Assembly (NCBI GenBank): GCA_023376005.1
Contig: CM042181.1
Span: 16,286,394-16,350,393, forward strand
DNA from: Doryteuthis pealeii
Taxonomy: Eukaryota > Mollusca > Cephalopoda > Myopsida > Loliginidae
Reading direction: 5' to 3'
Length of the DNA stretch: 64,000 bases
The notes beneath the pieces were generated by a model that had not been told where the DNA came from, made no database searches, and was given only the letters and a program-made list of their open reading frames with translations. Both the position numbers and the translations under genes were made by a program. Positions 55,487 through 64,000 of this stretch are shown here, one piece after another. The stretch's first letter is position 1. Every line of letters begins with the position of its first letter.

Positions 55487-58400
55487 AGATTTTGTCTGTT
55501 AGTAGAAAGGAGCAGATACAAGGGTCCTTTGCTCCCAAGATGCCAGCTTCTCACCACATGGTTAGAAAACCCTTTTGGGCTAATGAAGACATCATGTAAA
55601 ATAATCAAGTTTTGCTTCATTATTACCAACATTATTACCTTAGATTTTGCCTGTTAGTAGAAAGGAGCAGATACAAGGGTCCTTTGCTCCCAAGATGCCA
55701 GCTTCTCACCACATGGTTAGAAAACCCTTTTGGGCTAATGAAGACATCATGTAAAATAATCAAGTTTTGCTTCATTATTACCAACATTATTACCTTAGAT
55801 TTTGCCTGTTAGTAGAAAGGAGCAGATACAAGGGTCCTTTGCTCCCAAGATGCCAGCTTCTCACCACATGGTTAGAAAACCCTTTTGGGCTAATGAAGAC
55901 ATCATGTAAAATAATCAAGTTTTGCTTCATTATTACCAACATTATTACCTTAGATTTTGCCTGTTAGTAGAAAGGAGCAGATACAAGGGTCCTTTGCTCC
56001 CAAGATGCCAGCTTCTCACCACATGGTTAGAAAACCCTTTTGGGCTAATGAAGACATCATGTAAAATAATCAAGTTTTGCTTCATTATTACCAACATTAT
56101 TACCTTAGATTTTGTCTGTTAGTAGAAAGGAGCAGATACAAGGTCCTTTGCTCCCAAGATGCCAGCTTCTCACCACATGGTTAGAAAACCCTTTTGGGCT
56201 AATGAAGACATCATGTAAAATAATCAAGTTTTGCTTCATTATTACCAACATTATTACCTTAGATTTTGTCTGTTAGTAGAAAGGAGCAGATACAAGGGTC
56301 CTTTGCTCCCAAGATGCCAGCTTCTCACCACATGGTTAGAAAACCCTTTTGGGCTAATGAAGACATCATGTAAAATAATCAAGTTTTGCTTCATTATTAC
56401 CAACATTATTACCTTAGATTTTGTCTGTTAGTAGAAAGGAGCAGATACAAGGGTCCTTTGCTCCCAAGATGCCAGCTTCTCACCACATGGTTAGAAAACC
56501 CTTTTGGGCTAATGAAGACATCATGTAAAATAATCAAGTTTTGCTTCATTATTACCAACATTATTACCTTAGATTTTGCCTGTTAGTAGAAAGGAGCAGA
56601 TACAAGGGTCCTTTGCTCCCAAGATGCCAGCTTCTCACCACATGGTTAGAAAACCCATTTGGGCTAATGAAGACATCATGTAAAATAATCAAGTTTTGCT
56701 TCATTATTACCAACATTATTACCTTAGATTTTGTCTGTTAGTAGAAAGGAGCAGATACAAGGGTCCTTTGCTCCCAAGATGCCAGCTTCTCACCACATGG
56801 TTAGAAAACCCTTTGGGCTAATGAAGACATCATGTAAAATAATCAAGTTTTGCTTCATTATTACCAACATTATTACCTTAGATTTTGTCTGTTAGTAGAA
56901 AGGAGCAGATACAAGGGTCCTTTGCTCCCAAGATGCCAGCTTCTCACCACATGGTTAGAAAACCCTTTGGGCTAATGAAGACATCATGTAAAATAATCAA
57001 GTTTTGCTTCATTATTACCAACATTATTACCTTAGATTTTGTCTGTTAGTAGAAAGGAGCAGATACAAGGGTCCTTTGCTCCCAAGATGCCAGCTTCTCA
57101 CCACATGGTTAGAAAACCCTTTTGGGCTAATGAAGACATCATGTAAAATAATCAAGTTTTGCTTCATTATTACCAACATTATTACCTTAGATTTTGTCTG
57201 TTAGTAGAAAGGAGCAGATACAAGGGTCCTTTGCTCCCAAGATGCCAGCTTCTCACCACATGGTTAGAAAACCCTTTTGGGCTAATGAAGACATCATGTA
57301 AAATAATCAAGTTTTGCTTCATTATTACCAACATTATTACCTTAGATTTTGTCTGTTAGTAGAAAGGAGCAGATACAAGGGTCCTTTGCTCCCAAGATGC
57401 CAGCTTCTCACCACATGGTTAGAAAACCCTTTTGGGCTAATGAAGACATCATGTAAAATAATCAAGTTTTGCTTCATTATTACCAACATTATTACCTTAG
57501 ATTTTGTCTGTTAGTAGAAAGGAGCAGATACAAGGGTCCTTTGCTCCCAAGATGCCAGCTTCTCACCACATGGTTAGAAAACCCTTTTGGGCTAATGAAG
57601 ACATCATGTAAAATAATCAAGTTTTGCTTCATTATTACCAACATTATTACCTTAGATTTTGTCTGTTAGTAGAAAGGAGCAGATACAAGGGTCCTTTGCT
57701 CCCAAGATGCCAGCTTCTCACCACATGGTTAGAAAACCCTTTTGGGCTAATGAAGACATCATGTAAAATAATCAAGTTTTGCTTCATTATTACCAACATT
57801 ATTACCTTAGATTTTGCCTGTTAGTAGAAAGGAGCAGATACAAGGGTCCTTTGCTCCCAAGATGCCAGCTTCTCACCACATGGTTAGAAAACCCTTTGGG
57901 CTAATGAAGACATCATGTAAAATAATCAAGTTTTGCTTCATTATTACCAACATTATTACCTTAGATTTTGTCTGTTAGTAGAAAGGAGCAGATACAAGGG
58001 TCCTTTGCTCCCAAGATGCCAGCTTCTCACCACATGGTTAGAAAACCCTTTTGGGCTAATGAAGACATCATGTAAAATAATCAAGTTTTGCTTCATTATT
58101 ACCAACATTATTACCTTAGATTTTGTCTGTTAGTAGAAAGGAGCAGATACAAGGGTCCTTTGCTCCCAAGATGCCAGCTTCTCACCACATGGTTAGAAAA
58201 CCCTTTTGGGCTAATGAAGACATCATGTAAAATAATCAAGTTTTGCTTCATTATTACCAACATTATTACCTTAGATTTTGTCTGTTAGTAGAAAGGAGCA
58301 GATACAAGGGTCCTTTGCTCCCAAGATGCCAGCTTCTCACCACATGGTTAGAAAACCCTTTTGGGCTAATGAAGACATCATGTAAAATAATCAAGTTTTG

Positions 58401-59693
58401 CTTCATTATTACCAACATTATTACCTTAGATTTTGTCTGTTAGTAGAAAGGAGCAGATACAAGGGTCCTTTGCTCCCAAGATGCCAGCTTCTCACCACAT
58501 GGTTAGAAAACCCTTTTGGGCTAATGAAGACATCATGTAAAATAATCAAGTTTTGCTTCATTATTACCAACATTATTACCTTAGATTTTGTCTGTTAGTA
58601 GAAAGGAGCAGATACAAGGGTCCTTTGCTCCCAAGATGCCAGCTTCTCACCACATGGTTAGAAAACCTTTTGGGCTAATGAAGACATCATGTAAAATAAT
58701 CAAGTTTTGCTTCATTATTACCAACATTATTACCTTAGATTTTGCCTGTTAGTAGAAAGGAGCAGATACAAGGGTCCTTTGCTCCCAAGATGCCAGCTTC
58801 TCACCACATGGTTAGAAAACCCTTTTGGGCTAATGAAGACATCATGTAAAATAATCAAGTTTTGCTTCATTATTACCAACATTATTACCTTAGATTTTGT
58901 CTGTTAGTAGAAAGGAGCAGATACAAGGGTCCTTTGCTCCCAAGATGCCAGCTTCTCACCACATGGTTAGAAAACCCTTTTGGGCTAATGAAGACATCAT
59001 GTAAAATAATCAAGTTTTGCTTCATTATTACCAACATTATTACCTTAGATTTTGTCTGTTAGTAGAAAGGAGCAGATACAAGGGTCCTTTGCTCCCAAGA
59101 TGCCAGCTTCTCACCACATGGTTAGAAAACCCTTTTGGGCTAATGAAGACATCATGTAAAATAATCAAGTTTTGCTTCATTATTACCAACATTATTACCT
59201 TAGATTTTGCCTGTTAGTAGAAAGGAGCAGATACAAGGGTCCTTTGCTCCCAAGATGCCAGCTTCTCACCACATGGTTAGAAAACCCTTTTGGGCTAATG
59301 AAGACATCATGTAAAATAATCAAGTTTTGCTTCATTATTACCAACATTATTACCTTAGATTTTGTCTGTTAGTAGAAAGGAGCAGATACAAGGGTCCTTT
59401 GCTCCCAAGATGCCAGCTTCTCACCACATGGTTAGAAAACCCTTTTGGGCTAATGAAGACATCATGTAAAATAATCAAGTTTTGCTTCATTATTACCAAC
59501 ATTATTACCTTAGATTTTGTCTGTTAGTAGAAAGGAGCAGATACAAGGGTCCTTTGCTCCCAAGATGCCAGCTTCTCACCACATGGTTAGAAAACCCTTT
59601 TGGGCTAATGAAGACATCATGTAAAATAATCAAGTTTTGCTTCATTATTACCAACATTATTACCTTAGATTTTGTTAGTAGAAAGGAGCAGAC
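55487..59693 (+). repeat. Satellite-like array, 155-bp unit, about 27 copies
   Basis: Units run from TTTTGTCTGTTAGTAGAAAGG through TGCTCCCAAGATGCCAGC and CCAACATTATTACC. Spacing is 155 bases, or 154 in units that lost one base (near 56144, 56811, 56963, 57891 and 58667). Units are nearly identical; the commonest variant is GCC or GTC in the TTTGyCTG block. Each unit has a 66-codon ORF overlapping the next, but 155 is not a multiple of three, so no long frame exists. The left copy has one unit only. It lies wholly within intron 4 of the helicase. Confidence 0.97.
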
Positions 59694-59775
59694 ACGAGGG
59701 TCCATCTATATATTAATATTCATGTTCCTTATTTGTACAACCGTTTTCATCTTACAACGCCCTCTAGTTCAAATG

Positions 59776-60163
59776 CTATAAAAATCGTTGGTAGCAAAGG
59801 TCTTCATTGAGTGCAAGTTTCATGGTAGAGGCTGAAACATTCAATTCACGTGAAAAAGCCCGAATTCCAATGCCAGGGTCCTCCAACATTTTTTTCTGCA
59901 GATTTTCGAGAAATACGAACGCAATCAGATCATCTGTTGTGTTGCTTTCTTCTAGCCACAGCCTCGTAGTCGACATTACAATTCTCCATTTCATGCCTGA
60001 TTGCTTTTACAGTGATCAGGGAATATTGAGCAGCAACCATAATCTCCTTATTTTGATGGCCGGTGCCGATCATCATGATACAAGTTATTCTCTTCCATGA
60101 TTCAGGTGGGTTCCAGTCATCCATGCTATCTGTCATCACATATATGAATGTAGAAGGGTTCAA
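59776..60163 (-). mobile_element. Mariner/IS630-like transposase N-terminal fragment (frameshifted)
   Basis: The minus strand reads ITCIMMIGTGHQNKEIMVAA and VDYEAVARRKQHNR in one frame, then LQKKMLEDPGIGIRAF with SRELNVSASTMKLALNEDL in another. These are two helix-turn-helix DNA-binding modules as at the start of mariner-like transposases (R.S...LA.E...S..T....L..DL). The catalytic DDE region is missing. It sits in intron 4 between two copies of the 55262 repeat block. Confidence 0.7.
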
Positions 60164-60235
60164 GCTTTTAAATGATGCATAGTGTGCATCAGTACCTCCA
60201 ACCTACGGAGAAAAATAACCAAATGTTAAATTTAT

Positions 60236-60800
60236 TCCGAACACCCTCTGGTTAAAATGATACATAATTCGTGGGTAGCCTACGAATTATGTCTGTAAGT
60301 GTAGTTAAAATTCAAATAATGGTAAGGTAAATGGAAAGTTACCATTGACCGTTATAGGAAGTGGTAAAAGTGATTGATAGGCGATTCACCTTTCTCTGAC
60401 CTAGATACCGATTTCTGATTGGCTGAAGGCGAGTGTGAGAAGGGAACTGACTTAGATTTTGTCTGTTAGTAGAAAGGAGCAGATACAAGGGTCCTTTGCT
60501 CCCAAGATGCCAGCTTCTCACCGTGGGGTTATAAAACCCTTTGGGGCTAATAAAGATGTCTTGTAAAATAATCGAGTCTTGCTTCATTATTACCAACATT
60601 ATTATCAACCACGGAATCAACACAGCTCAGTAGAAGGAAAAAATTAGCCCAGCAGAAGGAAGGAATCAGCCCAGCAGAAGGATGGAATCAGCCCAGAGAA
60701 AGATGGTTTCCGATGATACAGAACCCACATGAGAACCCATTGCCTCTCCTCTCCTCTCCCCATTCATATATCCAAGTCAAACAAGTATAAAAAATGGGAC
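60236..60800 (+). repeat. Second right-hand copy of the 3560-4245 repeat block
   Basis: ACACCCTCTGGTTAAAATG through one 155-bp unit (60455-60600), with the TATA-like GGTTATAAAACCC retained, then AATAAAGATG, the CAGCAGAAGGA minisatellite remnant and CATATATCCAAGTCAAAC. It corresponds to the left copy from about 4230 down to 3540. Confidence 0.85.
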
Positions 60801-61398
60801 CGTCAAAATCATATTTTGCAACCCAAGTCTTTTTACGACAAGTAGATGTAAATATTTTACACCCCCTCTTTAAAATATTTTTGTTATCGATTTGAAGGTG
60901 TTTTTATCGACATTTTTTAAGTGGCTTCAAGGCATTAATAGATATGCAATCTCCATTTTTTTTTTTATTGACAAGAAAATGTATACCCCCTTAAAATATC
61001 AGCTATGATTTTTTTAAGTGATTTTTTAAGTGATTTTTTAAGTGATTTTTTAAGTGGCTTCAAGGCATAAGCAATCTCCAGTTTGTTTTTTTATTGACAA
61101 GAAAATGTATACCCCCTTAAAATATCAGCTATGATTTTTTAAGTGATTTTTAGTGATTTTTTAAGTGGCTTCAAGGCATAAGCAATCTCCAGTTTGTTTT
61201 TTTATTGACAAGAAAATGTATACTCCCTTAGAATATCAGCTATGATTTTTCTAAAAGAAAAAAACACTGTCGTGCTTAAATTAGGAAATAATACGGATAT
61301 GATCGTCGTTTTTTAAAAATAAGTTATAAAAAGAGTATTACGTTTCTTCCTTCAATATGGCGTAAACTAATATGGTACACAGGACATTTACATGTGAC
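60801..61398 (+). repeat. Tandem of about 115 bp, three copies (60945-61250)
   Basis: ATTGACAAGAAAATGTATAC, AATATCAGCTATGATTTTT and GTGGCTTCAAGGCATAAGC recur three times. The remainder is AT-rich and unclassified. Confidence 0.8.
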
Positions 61399-61693
61399 CT
61401 AAGATTTGAATATAATGTCCTTGAGATGATCCCCATTATGATGAAAACATTCGAGAGCTAGATTTCTCATATTACGTAAAGTGTAGTTTAGTATATCAAC
61501 TGAAATAGCTGTTATCTCTCTACGGCATTGCCTGTCTCTCAGAAATTTGTAACAGCATGAAGGATCGACTTTCGGATGGTACCTCTCACTTTCCAAAATG
61601 CTGTCAGAATTTTTTTTTTTCTGCAACGATGGATCTTTGGTTGGCAAAGTATTCTTCGACTTCATATACAATTTCTTTTGGACTCCACGGCAT
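61399..61693 (-). mobile_element. Internally deleted transposase fragment, minus strand
   Basis: ATG at 61691-61693 opens MPWSPKEIVYEVEEYFANQ with RSIVAEK, like the N-terminus of a mariner-related transposase group whose first lines read SP.ER...VE.YF....S. After an A9-type run the frame shifts to YHPKVDPSCCYKFLRDRQC and REITAISVDILNYTLRNM, then ALECFHHNGDHLKDIIF. The latter matches the usual C-terminus (R...C...NGGH...IIF). The DDE core is missing between them, so this looks like a deletion derivative. GGTGGAACACCCTATA at 62357-62372 may be its far end. Confidence 0.5.
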
Positions 61694-62400
61694 TATGAGG
61701 ATCACCAAAATCAATACCTGAAAGTAATAAAAACTTAATGTAATATTAAAATCTTAGATAACGTGTAAAACTCCTGTGTATCGGTTATGTGATAAATATA
61801 TTTAGTACTCTGTGTCATTTTTATAATCTGAGAAAATAGCATTTAAAATGTGTCCCACAGGACTCGACATTAACGCCGTCCCATCATTGATAAAAATTAC
61901 ATCCAGGATGATCAATACGTCATTTGGGACAGTTTGCTGGGGACGGTAAAAAATTTTCCTAAAAGTTAGTACTACATTCCAATATTGACCATCCAGTGAT
62001 CGAATACTGACCTAAAAAGAATGTCTAGTTCTAGATTTAAAATTACTAATGGCAACAACCCTGAAGAATAGACACAGTCACACAGTATATATTTTTATGA
62101 TTGGAAAATGTCCGCATAAAGATGGAAATAGAATAAATTTTAGTTTATAAAATTTTTATTTTATTATTCTTGATTATAAATAAATGTTTCTGTCAACTGC
62201 TTCAGCTTTTCTTAATGTTTTATTACATGTTATTATGCTACTGATGACTGACAAGTATAGATGATGCTAATGAATTAAACAAATATATTTTGATTTCGGG
62301 ACGGTTGATAATTTTTGTTCAGGACAGTCATGAAAAAAGTGAGTGTCAGGGCCTGGTGGAACACCCTATATAGATATGAGATTTCTTATTTAACTTTTTA
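61694..62400. other. No recognisable gene
   Basis: Unclassified intronic sequence; possibly the remaining body of the deletion-derived transposon. Confidence 0.45.
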
Positions 62401-62431
62401 TATCCCGGGCAATTCCAGGTAGCTCTGCTAG
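62401..62431 (+). mobile_element. Helitron-like 3' end
   Basis: ATCCCGGGCAATTCCAGG, TAGCTCTG, CTAG and T. Hairpin partly decayed. Similar to 19005-19050. Confidence 0.4.
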
Positions 62432-62574
62432 TATTGTTTTATTGTTAATACAGAGGAAAGATGGAACAAATAATTCTAGCATATGTTCTTTGCAAAATAA
62501 GTCCATCCCTATTGTCCAGTGCTCTACACGGCACGTAGTGTCAGCATGGAGCTGACAGATGTGAGTTTTTGCTG

Positions 62575-62885
62575 GTCATCCACATCTTTATTGTTATCTA
62601 CACTATTTCTCTGAATTTTTGAGATGAGGCTTGATAATTAATATTATTTGGATTATTCGGACTATTGTCCTCATCTTTATAGTTATCTACACTATTTCTC
62701 TGAATTTTTGAGATGAGGCTTGATAATTAGTATTATTTGGATTATTCGGACTATTGTCCTCATCTTTATTGTTATCTACACTATTTCTTGGAATTTTTTA
62801 GATGAGGCTTGATAATTTGTATTATTTGAATTTTTCAGACTTTTATCCTCATCTTTATTGTTAGATACACAATGTTTCAGCTGGT
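62575..62885 (+). repeat. Tandem of about 110 bp, three copies
   Basis: GTTATCTACACTATTTCT, GAGATGAGGCTTGATAATT and GGACTATTGTCCTCATCTTT recur. Single related pieces lie at 18343-18400 and 3310-3350. Confidence 0.9.
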
Positions 62886-62944
62886 GTGCTTTCCAACCTT
62901 CTTTAGATGTTTCTTGTCTGAACTTTTTTACTTTTCATTTCTAG

Positions 62945-63026
62945 GTATATCTAATTCGCAATTATCTCCGTCAGAAACACAGACTCTTTAAGCAAATTGT
63001 GGTGGAATATATCGGAAACATGCCAG
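62945..63026 (+). CDS. HELZ/HELZ2-like SF1 RNA helicase, right copy, exon 5
   Basis: 82 bp between acceptor TTCATTTCTAG and donor GTAAAG, entering in phase 0 after CAG of exon 4 and leaving one base (G) of the next codon. It reads VYLIRNYLRQKHRLFKQ and IVVEYIGNMPG, so the protein continues SAYKDQ-VYLIRNYLRQ, the expected run after the YKDQ block in MOV10/HELZ relatives. The intron before it is 7.75 kb and holds the 155-bp array. The next exon should bring the Q-G-x-E motif V region; it is not in the remaining 970 bp. The left copy of this exon is at 3146-3228. Confidence 0.8.
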
Positions 63027-63072
63027 GTAAAGACCCAAACTTTTTTCTTAGAATTCTTCTCTTTGGCATCAG

Positions 63073-63325
63073 CTGAATTTACTCAAAAAGGAAGATTGTG
63101 TAGCGTAACTCTTATTGTTTTATGAAATGGGCTTGATGAGCAGAGATCAGATCCTGGACAAGCTGTTTGCACTTCAATTTGTGCTAATGCCCTTGTAGAA
63201 GGCATAGATCTATCTCTCTTTTCCCCAGCTGACTTTATTCAAAAGGGAAGATCGTGTAGCATAATTGTTATTGTTTTATGAAACTGGTTTGATGAGCAGA
63301 TATCAGATCCTGGACAGGGCTGTGT
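63073..63325 (+). repeat. Direct duplication of about 95 bp after exon 5
   Basis: 63073-63165 and 63228-63320 match (AGATTGTGTAGCGTAACT or AGATCGTGTAGCATAATT, then GTTTTATGAAA and ATCAGATCCTGGACA). The left copy has this once, inverted, at 3020-3110. Confidence 0.85.
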
Positions 63326-63335
63326 GCTCTTTCAT

Positions 63336-63611
63336 GGGGCCAAAGAGATGATAGTCTGAGGCAAACATTATTCCAGTGATGAGGAAGTGAAATCTGTAGT
63401 GAAGAAGTGGCTCAAAGAACAGTCAACATAATTTTACATTCTCTCATTCGAAGGTAGAACATTCCTATTGAGAGAAACAGTGACTATGTGGAAAAGTAGG
63501 GATGTAATCGACAGAGGACCAGCTTCATTTTGATGTAGTATGATACATGTTCCTGTGTTGGTAATTATACCTGTCCTAAACAAAATGGCATTACATTTTG
63601 ACTCACCCTCA
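63336..63611 (+). mobile_element. Mariner transposase C-terminus and right terminal repeat
   Basis: 63360-63428 encodes GKHYSSDEEVKSVVKKW and LKEQST, the pattern (G..FSSDEEV...V..WL..Q) that lies between the last two thirds of mariner transposases; a stop and a frameshift follow. The right end is AATGGCATTACATTTTGACT and CACCCTC, next to a TA run, the inverse of the end at 42047. A 5'-truncated dead copy. Confidence 0.75.
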
Positions 63612-64000
63612 TATATATATATATATATAATAGATAAATGAAGGTTTAGCTTATATTCATTATCATTGGAACAATTTTGCTACCATTTGGTTTCTTGCTC
63701 TGCGGCAGTCTTCAGGCAACGAAAGTATTTTTGAAAATTATGCAAATGATATAAATATGGTTAAATGTGTGCGTTTGGTTAACTGTATTCGCATATCACT
63801 TGTTTGTTTTCATGATTGCGTGTGTAATGTCTGATGCAGACTGTTCGGTTTGTACGTGTGCGTATGTTGGCATGTGCGTACACATGAAAGTACGCGAGGA
63901 CTACAACGTCATGATCATATCCACGCACGTGTGCATGTATGAATGTGTGTAGTGTTCTTAGTGACATATAAGGTTTTTTAATAACAATTATGTAATGACC
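63612..64000. other. No recognisable gene
   Basis: TA run, then GT- and CATG-rich sequence. Opposite-strand ORFs of about 60 codons lack domains. Confidence 0.6.

Noticed and set aside
55487..59693. CRISPR-like regular repeats
   Set aside because: The units have no variable spacers and are 155 bp of continuous repeat; the genome is eukaryotic.
59505..59705. Minus-strand 66-codon ORF at the end of the array
   Set aside because: Shadow of the 155-bp repeat in the reverse direction.
55612..59781. Twenty-odd identical 66-codon ORFs, one per 155-bp unit
   Set aside because: They overlap by about 46 bp, the period is not a multiple of three, and the sequence is intronic and identical because the DNA repeats. 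No signal peptide or domain; not a gene family.

Overview
The window is eukaryotic, AT-rich, intron-containing and dominated by repeats. The mix of elements (Penelope-like retroelements with GIY-YIG endonuclease, tRNA-derived SINEs, short Helitrons, mariner-type fragments, many foldback MITEs, long microsatellites) suggests a mollusc, most likely a coleoid cephalopod. That is an inference from repeat style and is not proven by any gene here. Two 100-N gaps (15431-15530 and 46401-46500) divide the window into three contigs.

The only convincing host gene is a superfamily 1 RNA helicase of the UPF1-like MOV10/HELZ type, present twice in opposite orientation. The right copy (+ strand, 50536-63026) has five consecutive exons with correct GT/AG sites and compatible phases. 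They carry the region before the helicase core, motif I (GAYGTGKT), motif Ia, motif II (DEAA), motif III (AGDHHQ), a NYRS motif and the segment ending SAYKDQ. The gene starts and ends beyond what can be recognised here. The left copy (- strand, 15430 down to 3146) holds the same five exons in the same order, but four of the five carry indels or strong divergence, so it reads as a pseudogene or a poorly polished duplicate contig. The introns are collinear and share a 119-bp satellite and a 166-bp Helitron-derived array, but differ in array copy number and in later insertions.

Region by region: 1-3100 is MITE and SINE material with microsatellites. 3146-15430 is the minus-strand helicase copy, with an 89-bp satellite, a LINE tail and a Penelope endonuclease fragment inside one intron. 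15531-46400 is almost pure repeat: solo LTRs, SINEs, Helitrons, nested TIR elements, foldbacks, an (ATT)n region and one orphan exon-like ORF near 18.1 kb. 46501-50535 holds a CT-rich minisatellite, three long palindromes and a Helitron. 50536-63026 is the plus-strand helicase copy, whose fourth intron contains about 27 copies of a 155-bp unit. The right end holds mariner debris.

No operon, CRISPR array, rRNA or free-standing tRNA gene was seen. The most informative observations are the inverted helicase duplication, the 155-bp array born from an intronic repeat that is single-copy in the other duplicate, head-to-tail Helitron units forming a satellite, three solo LTRs of one family with intact 4-bp target duplications, and several foldback MITEs with different ends that carry a telomere-like GGTTAG core.
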